Positions 44,785 to 56,515 of a stretch of 64,000 nucleotides of DNA are shown here, in pieces; position 1 is the first letter of the stretch; every line of letters begins with the position of its first letter. Made by a program: the position numbers and the translations under genes. Source of the stretch: Epiperipatus broadwayi. Its lineage: Eukaryota > Onychophora > Udeonychophora > Euonychophora > Peripatidae. The notes beneath the pieces are model-generated. The model was given only the letters and a program-made list of their open reading frames with translations. It was not told the DNA's origin and searched no databases. Location: positions 56,201 to 120,200 of the forward strand of contig JAQFVV010001060.1 of NCBI GenBank assembly GCA_028023455.1, in the 5' to 3' direction.

Positions 44785-46110
44785 AAATAAAATAAATCTT
44801 AATGTAAAATCATTTGTGAAGTTTTAAATTAATATGCTGTAGTAGCAGTCCATAATATTATTCTATAACCTAATCTGTTTAAATATATCTATTTATATAC
44901 ATTTATGTAAAATATCAATTATTCTGTTAAAGAGAAAATTCTTTTTCTTTTTTAAAAATTAAGACAAAAAATATGTTCATTCAAATGTAGTTGGTCATTA
45001 AAACTAAACCAAAAGGAGACACAATTGTAATTTTAATTTTTTTTTTTTTTTGGTGTTGGTTGATCAAGATAAGTTATTTTAAATTAAAATGTCTTTTACT
45101 GGAACATATTTGGGGGCAAATCATCTGCAGCCTAGTATTCCAACTACACATAAATTTGCTGGAATTAAAGGATTCTTAAACAGAAACTTAAATCTTATGC
45201 AAATATGAGGCTAATTGATAAGCTATTATTGATTCCTATGTTAAGAACTTATGTAAATAGGCTTCAGTTATAATGCACATATTAATACTGTTAAGAAATT
45301 ATATTAAAAAGAATAAGAATCACCCTTACAATAGGTTAACAATAAGACTTGGATAAGTCTGCCTTTCATTCCAAAGCTTTCACATAAAATATAAAAAAAC
45401 AGTGCTAACAAGTACAATATCAGATTGAGAACCCATAGGACAAGTTATCTCAAGATTACCCCCCCCCTTTTCCAAATAGAATATAAAATTGGATGAAGCA
45501 AAGCTTTTTGTGGATGAATTATTATGATGAGTCTTGTGCAAATGTAACTACAAGAGTTACGCAACATAAGGATTTATATGCACGTGCAAAAAATGATTCT
45601 GAGTATAAATCATTTTTTGAGCATGAGCGGTAGTCTGGCCATATTTTTGACTCAATAAAGATTGGCATTTTATGTAGTGAATATGAAGACAGGAAGCAAA
45701 AGATAAAGGAGTCATGATTTATTTTGAACAATCATTACACAGTCAAGAAAAAGGAAAATAGTACGAAGTTACTCAAAAAGTGGAATATTTAAATCAAAAA
45801 TTTACATAATTTCAGTTCCATCAAATTCCACAATGCTTCATGTAGTTCATGAGTGCTGTAAGTCTGGATTTACTGTCTGAAAGTATGCTCAGGATGTCTT
45901 AGAAATTATATTAGAATAATCTTTTCTTAAACCAATGTCCAAAATATTTGTATACTGTTATTCCAATTAGCTTAAGGAAAACTAAAACATCATTTTGAAT
46001 AAGAGTATTCCATATATTTTTTTATTTACTAACATTTAAAAGTAATCTATTTTTATTCACTCATTGCACTATTTTTATCAAATCTTTATTTGCAGTATTC
46101 TCTCATACTT
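44785..46110. other. AT-rich tract, no supported gene
   Basis: Contains a T-rich run near 45039-45051 and a C-run near 45460. Plus-strand translations at 45500-45750 (such as ESCANVTTRVTQHKDLYARA) look mildly protein-like, but I cannot place them. Confidence 0.4.
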
Positions 46111-46119
46111 TTTTTATAT

Positions 46120-46850
46120 GTTAAAGTGTTGACCGGTAAGCAAACCCAGGCCAGCTGCTTGGAAGGCTGCTATAATAACAGATAGGTCACCAATTTTTGA
46201 CAATAAAATTGCTAAAGTAATTAAAGCAGTATTGTCTTCAAAACATAAAATGTTGGAATGAACAATTTTCAGCAAATCATTAATGTAAATAGTGTAGAAC
46301 AAAGATTCAAGAACTGAATGCTAAGGTACTCCACATCTGTTTATTTCAGATTTACTCAAAATATTATGAATTTTAACAAATTGGATTATACAATCTAAAT
46401 AAAATTTAAATCATTCAAGCATTTTATATTTTATATCCAAATAATTTAATTGAATTAATAATAAATCCTGATGAACAGTCAAATACTTCATTTATGATGT
46501 TTTGCTAAAGATCCAATGATAACTGATACATATTTGGATAAAGCTAATTCTGTAGCATTTCCTGATTAAAAAAGAACAAATTGCTTTTTTTTAAAATAAA
46601 TTATATTTATGAAAAAACAAAACAATTTTAATTTTAATATATATTTTCAAAATTTGTGATGTTGTTGATAAAACAGAAATTGGCCTATAGTTTTCCAAAC
46701 ATTTATTTTCTCCACTTTTATAAATAAATGTAATTAGCATGGTGGTTTAAAGCAATCTGGATATATACCTGAAGATATAAAATAAAAAAAAAGTTAATAT
46801 TAGTAATAGAACAAAAAAATTTTCAATTAATATTTTTACAGAAATAGCAT
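46120..46850 (-). pseudogene. Jockey/CR1-like LINE reverse transcriptase relic
   Basis: Read on the minus strand: FIYKSGENKCLENYRPISVL (about 46725-46660) is RT block 1-2 (PiyKkGdk…NYRPISlLs). After a decayed stretch comes GVP…VLESLFYTIYINDL (about 46345-46280), which is GVPQGSvLGPlLFxxYiNDL. It ends with CFEDNTALITLA (about 46240-46205), the FADDTal catalytic block with the first two residues altered. Several frames are needed and many stops intervene. This is the same broad LINE type as 39237-39480 and is unlike the RTE copies. Confidence 0.7.
46128..46195 (-). pseudogene. tRNA-Gly-like relic
   Basis: Minus strand: the anticodon arm agccttccaagcagctggcc and the T-arm/acceptor gtttgcttaccggtcaac match the tRNA-Gly(TCC)-like gene at 40920. 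The D-arm side is only loosely kept. It abuts the 3' side of the LINE RT relic, so it may be a tRNA-derived SINE fragment. Confidence 0.6.
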
Positions 46851-46859
46851 TTAAGCCAG

Positions 46860-47110
46860 CACATGTTTAATTTTTTTATTTTATATAGAGATTCTAAAAT
46901 TTCAAATTATTCAATGTCTTTAAAAAAAAAAAAATAGGTAATATATTTCTCATAATTGAAAACATAATAATATTTGTAATTATTAGTAAGCTTATTCATT
47001 AATAATTTCACATTAAATCCAACTTGTGATTGAAATGATTAGTAGTTACTTTTGAATTATTCAAAACATCAATAGACACTTTGTTATTCTTTATTCTAGA
47101 AAATAAAATA
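46860..47110. other. AT-rich spacer
   Basis: No feature supported. Confidence 0.4.
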
Positions 47111-47276
47111 AAAAACATCACATGATCACCATTTATTACGCTTGTGTATAATTGTTATTAAAACAGGGAAAAACACTCCATACAGTATTGCCACTCAGTG
47201 CAAGCCAGAGTAATCAATGAATGCTAGAAGGCTTGTGCATAAAATACCCATATAGTGCTTATTCATCCAATATCTC

Positions 47277-47318
47277 CAGACTAGTTTCTGTCTTATGGCC
47301 TTCATCAGTGAGTAGCCT
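47277..47318 (-). ncRNA. Hammerhead ribozyme, family 1 (47.3 kb, left arm)
   Basis: Minus strand: CTGATGA at about 47307-47301, stem II aggccataagaca (weakened), GAAA at about 47287-47284, stem III AC/GT with loop TA, and triplet GTC at the cut. Stem I keeps only about three pairs (tca/tgg). Probably impaired. Confidence 0.5.
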
Positions 47319-47895
47319 TTGGATTTGAGAGCACTGCACCTAGATCTTAGGATCTAATGTAACCCTCCAGCATTCATCTTTTATGTCTACTTAACTACAA
47401 AACTATGAGTCATTAAATGAAAGCATAATATTTTCAATCCAAACTCATTAGCTTATATAGTCATATAGGTTGAACTCTGTTCAATACCTATACATTTTGG
47501 TGTCTTTGGTTCTTTAATAACCACAGCCAGCACTATCCTATTAAGCAGGATGGATTATAAGTCAATAAACATCACATTTATTACTCTGTCTTTTTGCCTG
47601 TTTTAATAAGTTATTAGCAAGTATAAGAAATGGTGATCATGTGATGCTTATTGGCTTAAAAGCAATCCTGATAATAAGATAGTGTTGGCTATGGTTATTA
47701 AAGTACCAAAGACACCAAAATGTATAGTTGCTGAACTGAGTTTAGACCTACTATAGAAGCTAATGAGCTTAGATTGAAACTATTATTGTGTTTTCAATTT
47801 AAGACTCATAGTTTTGTAATTATGTAGAGATAAAAGGTGGCTACTAGAGAGTTGCATTAGACTCTAAGATCTAGGTGTAGTGCTTTCAGATCCAA

Positions 47896-47941
47896 GGCTC
47901 ATCACTGATGAAGGCCACAAGCTAGAAACTAGTCAGGGGAT
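47896..47941 (+). ncRNA. Hammerhead ribozyme, family 1 (47.9 kb, right arm)
   Basis: CTGATGA at about 47904-47910, stem II aggccacaagcta with GGC/GCT, GAAA at about 47924-47927, stem III AC/GT with loop TA, triplet GTC. Stem I (ctcatca / aggggat) has two mismatches compared with the family consensus ctcttca / tgggga. Core intact. Confidence 0.6.
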
Positions 47942-48059
47942 ATTGGATAAGTAGGCAAAATATAGGGATTTTATGCAAAGCCTTCTGGCATCCATTGATT
48001 GCTCTGGTTGGCACAGGGTGGCACTACTGTATGGGGAGTTTTTGCCTGCTTATTCTAAA

Positions 48060-48320
48060 AAACTAAAAATCTTTTCTTCAATATATATATGGATATTAAA
48101 AATAGTACAAATATCATTAAATTTGATTCATTTTGAAAAATCAATTTGAGTAAAGTAGAAAAATATTTTTGCTTTAATTACATTTTTTTTTAATTTTTTG
48201 TTTATTAGAAGATACTTTGGCAAAATCTTATGCAATTTCTTTTTTGTTTACTTTTGATATTAATTCATTGTTATGCAATCATTTCTCTTTTTTTTTTCTT
48301 GTGTGTATATATATATATAT
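48060..48320. other. AT-rich spacer
   Basis: A (TA)n stretch (about 48307-48323) immediately precedes LINE copy G. Nothing else. Confidence 0.4.
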
Positions 48321-48676
48321 ATAGTGGATTAAAATGGGAAGCTAAAAAAGTGAAAGTAAATGGAGATTATTTAAGTCATTTAGATTTTGCAGATGATGTA
48401 GTTGTTTTTGCAAATAATGCTTTTGAGCTGCATGAAATGTTGCAGGAGTTATCAGATGAAAGTAGGAAAGTAGGACTAAAGATAAATGTTAAAAAGACTA
48501 AAGTAATGTTTAACAGATTTCCTCAAAATATGAAAATAAAGATTGATTATGATGAGTTAGAAGAAGTTAACAGTTACAGTTACCTTGGTCAGATTATTAA
48601 TACAGATGGAAATATAATGGATGAATTAATCATAGAATTGAACTTGGTTGGAGTGCTTTTGGTAGAAATAACTTGA
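48230..48676 (+). pseudogene. LINE RT palm/thumb fragment of copy G
   Basis: The first 32 residues are flanking DNA; LINE sequence starts at GLKWEAKKVK. The motif LDFADDVVVF (residues about 52-61) holds two of the three catalytic aspartates. The tail reads YSYLGQIINTDGNIMDE and then leaves the frame at a one-base deletion. Confidence 0.75.
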
Positions 48677-49150
48677 TATTAAATGGAAATATGCCTATGT
48701 GTTTGAAAAGGAAGGTTTTTAATAAATGTGTTTTGCCTGTGCTTACTTATGGATCTGAGACTTGGACACTTAATAGAAGAGCAACACAGACACTTCAGAC
48801 CACTCAAAGAAGTATGGAGAGATGTATGTTGGGAGTAACAAGAAGGAATTGAAAATGCAATGTATGGGTAAGAGAACAAACGGGTGTTACTGACCTCATT
48901 GAAAAGACTAAAGTGGAGTTGGGCTGGACACATTGTTAGAAGAAATGATAATAGATGGACAATTGAAATTTTAAACTGGAATCCAAGAGATTGTAAAAAA
49001 CCCAGAAATAGACCACATGTGAGATGGATGGATGAAATAAGAAAGTGTGCAGGGGTTATGTGGAGAAGAGAAGCTAAAGATAGGAAAAAATGGATTGAAC
49101 TTGGAGAGACCTTCATCCTGCAGTGGATTGATAATGTTTGATGATCTTAT
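48323..49150 (+). mobile_element. RTE-like LINE copy G, 3' part
   Basis: The copy starts inside the RT at GLKWEAKKVKVNGDYLSH, directly after (TA)n, and runs to the 3' end (gcagtggattgataatg, then tttgatgat), followed by a TA/GT microsatellite. It keeps LDFADDVVVF (about 48382-48411) and KVGLKINVKKTKVMFN. A one-base deletion near 48621 and an 8-base deletion near 48900 break the frame. It is the only copy here besides C with FADD intact. Confidence 0.85.
48884..49141 (+). pseudogene. LINE C-terminal region of copy G
   Basis: Contains LKWSWAGHIVRRNDNRW (residues about 8-24), NWNPRDCKKPRNRPHVRW (about 31-48), AGVMWRREAKDRKKW and ends with LGETFILQWIDNV, the natural LINE C-terminus. The first seven residues span a small deletion compared with copy D. 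Confidence 0.75.
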
Positions 49151-49200
49151 ATATATATGTGTGTGTGTGTGTGTGTATGTGTGTGCGTGTGTGTGTGTTA
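49150..49200. repeat. Mixed TA/GT microsatellite
   Basis: Alternating ta then gt repeats (about 50 bp) directly after the 3' end of LINE copy G. Confidence 0.9.
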
Positions 49201-49204
49201 TAAA

Positions 49205-50855
49205 AGAACAACATTAATCTTTAATCTTATTAACAAATAATGAAAAGATTCACATCCTCCATCTCAAAGATTAATTCCAGTTATATAGGATGATTAACAA
49301 GTGCAAATATTTATGAGATAATATTGTAAAAAAAAATTTACTTGGAGAAAATTACTTATTAAAATTAACAAAGATTATTTTATGGTCAATAACACAGCAT
49401 TTCAATAATGATATTTCAAAAGAATCTGGCAAATATATGATCAATATATGAAAGTAAATGAGATGTAACATATACATACTTCTGTTATAGATAATACAAT
49501 TTACTTTTATTTGTTAAAAATTTCAAATTAATTAAGATTTTACAACTATTTATAACTAAACTATACTGTTATATTATTAAATAATCATTGAGTTAGTAAT
49601 TAATTAGAGATAGAAAAAAGATCTATGGAATGATTACAATAAGGTAAAAAAATTAACAAGAATGCTGTTGTTATTGTTCCCATTATTATTAGTAGTAGTA
49701 TTGAGGGATAATCCACCCTACAAATATGAGGATTATTTTTGAATAATCAATAAGCAATGTCTGTCCAAGATTACTACTTCTGATTGGTAAAATAAATAAT
49801 GAGTTGTCAAAAATTATGCAATGTTTAGGCACCACACATATATTTTCCCTCTCTTTTTTGTAATTTTTTGCGTTCTTTCTGCATTATTTTATTCAATAGA
49901 TAATACTCTCACATCAACAGTCATCTCTCTGCTCATTCTATCAATGAGATTATGTGTGTGTATATATATATCTGAACTTCTTAATTTAGTCTCTTTTTTA
50001 TTTATACAAACAAACATGATCGTTTTACAAATGTGTATATACATACAGTGTGTCACACTGAAAAGTAATTATTTCTCTCCCCATGCTGTCTGCAATACAT
50101 TTCTTAATCAACACAATGTGTTACATAGTAATATAGTTTGTCATTCACCACAGAAATTTCAAGGCACCATCATGTCTAGATCACAAGTTATGACATAACA
50201 TGTGATAATGTATTTTTAACCTATGTAGATTATCTTCAATTCTCTTCCTGCCATCACAACATTTTACAAAAGTTTTGAAAATGTTCTTTTAACTTCACTG
50301 CTATATAAATTTGAAAAAAAATAAAGCATTTAAGAAATAGTTTTGCTCAATTTAAAACAAAAATTAATACCAATACATTGTGTATATTTGTGATGTTTCA
50401 TGATTGTTTTCAATATTATCATTTTTTTTTTGTTTTCAATATTATCAAACAAAACTCAACTTTTTCATTTCATTTTTATCTTTTATTTATTTTTTATTAA
50501 AACTTTTTTATTAATAACACTTATTAATTGAAGTGTATTTTGTATCCTACATTGTGAGTTTATGAACTTATTACCAGTGATGAAGAGTAACATTTACCAA
50601 TATTACACACTTATATGCTTGGATTGTGTTTTAAGTTATTAATTAATATTATATGATTGATTAGTTATCTTAAATGAATTCTTCCATAAATCCTATATTA
50701 TTTTATATGTGAAAATATGCATTTTTAAAAATAATCAATACATATGAAGCTAAGATTTTTAAAGATAAAAGATAAAATATTTTTTTATTCTCTATTATTT
50801 ATTATTAATATTACCATTATTACAAATGTTTCTACTGAATCTCATCAACCATTAT
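49205..50855. other. AT-rich tract, nothing recognised
   Basis: A plus-strand open frame at 49821-50198 (125 codons) is rich in Phe, Ile and Cys and has no motif. I regard it as chance. No repeat identified. Confidence 0.4.
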
Positions 50856-50859
50856 CTGA

Positions 50860-52330
50860 GTAGAAGAGCTCTTTCAAAGATGTTGTAGTAATCCTGAAAA
50901 AATTCTGATTTTTATAGAAATCTGTTCACTATACTTAAATGACCTCTACAACTCAGATAATGCTGATTGTGATCTATAACTTCACACAATTCATTTATTT
51001 AGTGTATGGAATCAGCATATCAAAATTCAACATGAACAGTAGTTAAACCAATCAAGCCACCTCCTCCAACTTATGTAGAACAAAGAGACTAATGTAAGCC
51101 TAGTGAATTGAACACTTCTTATTTATTATACTATGGTTTGTGGACTCCCATTCTCACAAATTGGAGAATCTATAAATTCTCACTTATGTAACATATAACA
51201 AAATCTATATCTAGCCCATTCTGATTCTGTTAATCTTTGACCAGAGTTTTCTTGGCAAAAACCACATACTCAAAGGATAGGATCAGCTATTAGACTACGA
51301 TTATTAATGTTTAGCATTTTTCCACTCACAGCTACACATGCTGTTTATATCCAATGTAAATGGCTGCTGTAAAATACCAATAATCTAGAAGGGCTGTCTA
51401 AATTTTAGCTTGAAATTTGCTGGACTGATCAGAATGAGAGTTGTCTGGGATGATTTGAGATCCAATAAACTTAAGTAAATTCATTAATAGTTGACAACCT
51501 GCATCTGAGATTAGCTGGAGGAATATTTGAAAGTACAGGTAGCCATTCTATAGGTGTTGGTGTGCAAGTTTGATTTCAGTATCCACAATATTAGTATGTG
51601 CTCATATACACCATACTGGAGACCAGTATTCAACCACAGAGTAAACAAGTCTTAGATCAGAAGTTATGTCTGTAATATTGGATTTAAAGAAAAGAATTTG
51701 ATCCAATTTAATTTTCAAGTACATTCCATGTGATTGATTTGTAACTTTGAAGTAACTGAAATTAACATTAAGAGTTTTTTGACCAAATTGTTATTGAGAT
51801 GGAAACAAATTGGAGGAAAAATTATCTGGATTAAACATGAAGTGACAAAAACTGATATAACTCAAGTAGTAATAAGTTAGAGTTTAAGCTACTTTCAGTT
51901 TCATTAAAAATATATTCATTTAATGCAAGAGAAATGTCATTAGCATAGATGATTTTTTTTGAAACTGTGATAGGAAGATCACAAATATTCCAGTTTAAAA
52001 GGATTGAAGAGAGAATTGATCCATGTGGGAGACTGTTTTTAGTTGAGTACGTTTTTCTAGTCTTGTGACCAAGGATACCATAAAGTTCTTATTCTTCAAG
52101 ATATTTTCAAGAGTGTAAGGCTAGATTTGCATTGATGATCTTGCTTAGTTTGCAGATGAGCCTCTTTCTTTAAACAGTATCAAATGCAGAGCTCAAATCA
52201 ATGAGCACATCACCTGTTTTATAAAGGAGTTGAAAGCCTTCTTTGATAAGTGTAGATAAATGTATTGAGCAAGAGAACATGATCTCGACAGTTTCATGAT
52301 GAATGCAATATAAGAATAAATCCAAAATTT
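50860..52330 (-). pseudogene. Jockey-like LINE relic (RT to C-terminus)
   Basis: Many-frame translation on the minus strand gives a consistent motif series. DVLIDLSSAFDTV (about 52220-52180) is RT block A. LPHGSILSSILLNWNICDLP (about 52040-51980) is the lPQGSvLsPlLFNiYisDlP block. IYANDISLAL (about 51950-51920) is the YADDisla block with one Asp lost. Then CTPTPIEWLPVLSNIPPANL (about 51575-51515) is the rpTPxxwLPvLsniapp segment found after the RT in jockey-type proteins, and LPRKLWSKINRIRMG (about 51265-51220) lies near the C-terminus. Stops and shifts are frequent, so it is long dead. It is a different lineage from the RTE-like copies. Confidence 0.75.
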
Positions 52331-52334
52331 ATTG

Positions 52335-52850
52335 AGATATATATAATTTATGACTTTGATTTTTTAACCAACACTGTTAATAACCGTTTCAGTACCCTTA
52401 TACTTATAAATTGCTACACTCATGAAAACATGCATTAGCATTAATAGCTCTAGATGTCCTAATGTGTTTTGAAAGAAAAGTGAAATCCACTATATCCCAA
52501 AAGTAGTGAAAAATTCATTAGCAGCATTTGATTAATTTGTCCCAGAAATTACATATTTTGTAAACGCTATACTTAATTAATAAATAAATTCATCGAATGA
52601 CATTATTTGGATGGTTATAAAAGGGTTAGATACCGGAAGTACCAGAACTCAAATCGGTCTATGGATCTTCGATAACAAAGTATGCAGGGCATTGCAATTA
52701 ATTAATTATATTAAGGTTATATTTGCAAAAGATATATATTGTGATAGTCTTTTCTAATGTTATTTTTTTAGTAAAGTTATTTAATATACATTTAAGCAAT
52801 AAAAATTATCATTACTAATGAAGAATTTTTTTTTTCCATATGTCATAGCA
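52335..52850. other. AT-rich spacer with a TATA/ETS-like patch
   Basis: No gene. Near 52615-52660 there is ttataaaaggg followed by accggaagt, which may be chance. Confidence 0.3.
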
Positions 52851-52852
52851 TC

Positions 52853-52936
52853 GGCCGGGAGGCGAACCCGCAAGAACCGTCTGCAACCAACTGCTTGCTT
52901 GCAAGGCACTTGCACTGACCTCTCGGCTATCAACGC
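52853..52936 (-). tRNA. Class II tRNA-like sequence, probable pseudogene
   Basis: Minus strand: acceptor gcgttga with ccgatgc (imperfect), D-arm gccgagaggtcagtgc, an anticodon-like loop cttgcaa, a long variable region (about 20 nt) and a good T-arm gcgggttcgcctcccgg. The long variable arm and gccgag D-arm resemble tRNA-Leu/Ser, but the loop would read TGC, and the anticodon stem pairs poorly. Either a tRNA pseudogene or a tRNA-derived repeat; I would not assign an amino acid. Confidence 0.5.
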
Positions 52937-52939
52937 TTG

Positions 52940-54150
52940 ATTAGAAATATTATTTTTTGGTTGTAAAATTTTCTTATGTAATTATTTTAGCCTATATGGG
53001 AACAAGAAGGTAACACACATAAATAATACAAACCTTAAACAATTATATAAGTGTCGATACTTTCGTTTTAATTTTGAACCTTAAAAAAATGTCAAAAACA
53101 AACTTTGTTTTAAAGAATATTTAGTTTTATTTGTATAAAGACAAACTTTAATATAAAAAAAAAGAAGTTATTATATAGTTTTGTCTACAGTTACAAGTGT
53201 TTTTATTATCTTAAAAAATATCTTTTCAATTTTTAGATCAATCATTTGCTGTTAATCATAGAATCACTTCTTGATTCATTTATAAATAATGAAAACACCC
53301 TCAAGGTCTCTTTGACTTTATTATTTATAATTAATTTTTTTAACTGCGATTTCTGAAAATTATTTGCAAATATTTTTGATTCTAATAAAGTTTAATATAA
53401 AAAATATTAATTTTCAGAGTCTGTTCAACCCAGGGATGTTATTAGAAGTTTTCAAATCACTGTAGGTTGATTAAATAATAAAAAGGAAATTGTTTCTTTT
53501 TATTTTGTCTAAAGGCAAAAAAAGTCTTATAGATAAAACTAATTTTCCAAAATTATTGAAACTTTGATAACAGTTGTTTAATCTGTTCAACATATATTAC
53601 AAAAGATGTAAAAAATCATATATATATATATATTGTGCTAAATTATAAAACTTTTAAACTCTTAATATAATAAGAAGGTTTAAAATGTATATCCTGTTTT
53701 TGGCTAAAAATAATAATCTTAATAGTGTTATTGTTTGGGAATTCATGAAAAATTTCAACATTGAACGTATTAAAAATGATCATGATTCAGGAATATTAAA
53801 CTCCAGCGTCTGTCACAAAACTGCCGCAGTAAACTACACAAGGCAAATTTTGTTTGCTCTGCCTAGAATCGAACATGCATTATTACATTTATAATTTTAC
53901 ATGATCCTAGTTTACAGTAGTGTACAGATTTAAATCTTTTCAATATCATGAATCAAACTTAAGCCTTATCCACTAGATAAAATATAAAATTTTTGGCTTG
54001 CAATCTTCCTAAAAACAAGATCAAATTGATTTTTCTTAGATATATTTATTTCATCAATATATATATCAAAATTATAATTTTGTTTATTTGTACTACTACT
54101 TATACTTTTGAGTTTTAAGATACTTTTAAGATTTTACTCTATACTTTCCT
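52940..54150. other. AT-rich tract, no supported gene
   Basis: The plus-strand 69-codon frame at 53685-53894 has no recognisable motif. Its 3' part overlaps a B-box-like ctagaatcgaacatgca on the opposite strand, possibly another tRNA-derived scrap. Confidence 0.35.
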
Positions 54151-54640
54151 TAGAGATTAAAAAAACATGGGATAAAACACCAAGAAAATTCACAACACAA
54201 TAGATTTTATAGCAAAATAAATAAGTCAACAGAACTAATTTCTAGTGAAAAAAAGGACTAGCATTTTGTATGTACCAAAGATGGCTCAAAAATTAAAAAA
54301 ACAACAACTATTGGATAACTCTAAAGATGAACTGACTAAGGAAGCAGCACATTAAATAGTTTATAAAATCCAAGTGTCACAAAACTGATTGTAAATACAC
54401 TTATTATGGAGCAACAAGAGTGATCCTGTTTGCAAGGCTGGCCCAACACAACTACTTATATAACAGGGCCAAAAAAGCGATGAGTATTCATCAAGAGAAC
54501 ATGAACATCAAGAATTAGATCTCTCCAGAGTGGATGATACTTGCACTGAAAGGGAAGATCGAAAAAAAAGATCAAGGAGACCTTGACAATATCCAAGGAT
54601 AAATTTGCTATAAACAAAACAAAAAATCAGCACCCCTCAT
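54150..54640. other. Slightly GC-richer, purine-rich tract of unknown nature
   Basis: Less AT-rich than its surroundings. In one plus frame it reads ATRVILFARLAQHNYLYNRA and in another a charged stretch with DDTCTEREDRKKRSRR, both broken by stops. It could be a decayed exon or transposon piece; I cannot identify it. Confidence 0.25.
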
Positions 54641-55123
54641 TCAAAAAAGTGGGCTCTCTGAAGATATTTATATAAATGTGTATAACAATCAATAAATTTA
54701 AATTAATTACATTTCACAAATAACTATCAAGTACATATAATAACAAACCATAATAACGTAAAAGAGCTATGTATTGAAAGCTTAGCATAAATAAAAGATA
54801 ATATTTTAAATTTATGTCTACCTTTTCTGGATTGAATGTACTAACATATTTATATTTAACACTTTATAATATACTATATAATTCTAGGAATATATATAAT
54901 TCAATACACCAACTTCTTTTTAAATCTTGTTTTTATATGATTATTATAAAAATATATAAACATAACCAATCTTTTACTTTTTAATATTATAATCTTTATC
55001 AAGGAAACTGAAAAATAAAAATATATAATGATAAATATAAAAATCAAATATTCTAAACAATCCCATATATATATAATACTCTTTACCTCAAAACCTTACT
55101 AATCTCAAACCTTATCACATTTT

Positions 55124-55390
55124 TATATTTATATACTTTATATTTGAAAACCAGGCACTCTTCACAAACCTGGAGCTTAATTGTATATATAGGGATTTGA
55201 ACTCAGACTTTCAGGTACCTCACCAACTATCCACACTATTTCACACAAGTGGTACACATGGCCACACACATGTGATTATGTATTTTTTCTACATGTGTGC
55301 TGCTCATGTGTATGAGTTGTATGAGATAGTGTGGATAGTTGGTGGGTTCTTGAAAGTCTGAGTTCAAATCTCTATATTTATATACTTTAT
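55124..55390. repeat. Nested foldback of two tRNA-like SINE heads with 18-bp flanking repeats
   Basis: The insert interrupts the left arm of the 55-58 kb element and is bracketed by identical 18-mers, tatatttatatactttat, at 55124-55141 and 55373-55390. Inside, two tRNA-like blocks point in opposite directions. The minus-strand one has A-box-like tggatagttggtgagg and B-box-like gagttcaaatccc; the plus-strand one has tggatagttggtggg and gagttcaaatctc. Both share gtgtggccatgtgta-type flanks with the repeat at 7.6 kb. The direct repeat looks like a target duplication of the size made by retrotransposition. Confidence 0.7.
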
Positions 55391-56152
55391 CTAAAAGTAC
55401 CCCCAAAAAGCATTAAATTAAAATCTATCATCTTCTCTTTTTCGTTCTTACTTTTCCATTAACATTCTATTCGATTCAGACTTAATTTCACTTATGTAAA
55501 TTTCTTCCTTTATTATTCTTTCATAGTATGATTTTATACATTCCAAAGGATTTATGTCAAAATCTTTATGTTGAAACTTAGTCATGTGATCAAAACAGCA
55601 GAATTTTTATCATTTAAATGCTGTTTTAATCTAGTTGCTAATTTAATTTTTCTCTTTCTTAATTTTAAAAACAATCCAAACATTTTATTATATAAACAGA
55701 ATTTGTAATTTCTAAATTATTATAATCTCTATTATCATTAATTAATAAACAAAGTTATTTTTTCTTTTTATAAACAAAACAAATAATAATGGTACTTATG
55801 TATTAGTGCTGCAATGTATTCTGACACATCTTTCATATTTATATCAATCTGCTGATAATCTTGTGATCTGACCAAATAATGGGTACACTTGGATCTTGTA
55901 CAAACTTAAAATGATAAATTCATCAAAACGTACCATATGTACATATTTTTCCAGATCTACAAAGTTATTTGCAGTCTGAATACAAATGTGAAAAGACATA
56001 ACAGTTCTAATACATGACAGAAATTGCATCAAATGAAATCTAACAATAGCAAAAATATTAATTTCTAACAATACTAGAAATATGAATTTCACCCAAAATC
56101 AATCTAAAAAGTACATTTTTAACAATAATATTTTAATTTGCAAGGTGCGATA

Positions 56153-56374
56153 GTTGAAAATTGAAATAAGTCGAGATCCTGCCAAATGTTTGGTGCTCAT
56201 TACAACACATAACTGACAGCCAATCAGATGGCAAAGATAGCCATAAAATCTTTGTTGTGTGTTTAGGTTTGGATGTATTTTAGATGGCTATCCTTGACAT
56301 CTGATTGGCTGTCAGTTATGTGTTGTAATGAGCACAAGAGATTTGGCAAGATCACAATTTATTTCAATTTTTAA
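56153..56374. repeat. 222-bp inverted repeat
   Basis: Left arm (56153-56240) and right arm (56280-56374) are inverted complements: gtgctcattacaacacataa / ttatgtgttgtaatgagcac, and agccaatcagatg / catctgattggct. It lies within the 55-58 kb element. Arms are well conserved, so it is probably a recent MITE-type insertion. Confidence 0.8.
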
Positions 56375-56419
56375 CAATGGTAAAAATATTGATTTGTATT
56401 AAAAAATGCAAAATTTGAC

Positions 56420-56515
56420 ATGTCATTATGCAATTCCCAAATATTACTTTAAATAAGGACTAATATGACATGCCATTATGCAATTCCCAAATGTAATTTT
56501 AAATAAGGAATAAAA
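56420..56515. repeat. Tandem duplication, about 50 bp
   Basis: tgacatg(t/c)cattatgcaattcccaaat followed by a taaataagga segment occurs twice, about 50 bp apart. Confidence 0.75.

Larger units (their letters stand above)
47113..48055. repeat. Family 1 foldback: two units in opposite orientation
   Basis: A minus-oriented unit (47113-about 47585) faces a plus-oriented unit (about 47590-48055). The arms match over about 430 bp: gccttcatcagtga against tcactgatgaaggc, and aaacactccatacagta against tactgtatggggagttt. Each arm has a hammerhead with an intact CTGATGA and GAAA. It resembles the 27.25-28.13 kb foldback, but the junction between arms differs, so the two arose separately. Confidence 0.8.

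Noticed and set aside
48679-49116. 145-codon minus-strand open frame
   Set aside because: Antisense shadow of LINE copy G C-terminal region.
49821-50198. 125-codon plus-strand open frame
   Set aside because: Hydrophobic AT-driven composition, no motif, no repeat relationship; consistent with chance.
53840-53990. tRNA B-box-like sequence on the minus strand
   Set aside because: Only a B-box-like string and a weak A-box; no cloverleaf and no related copy recognised in the window.
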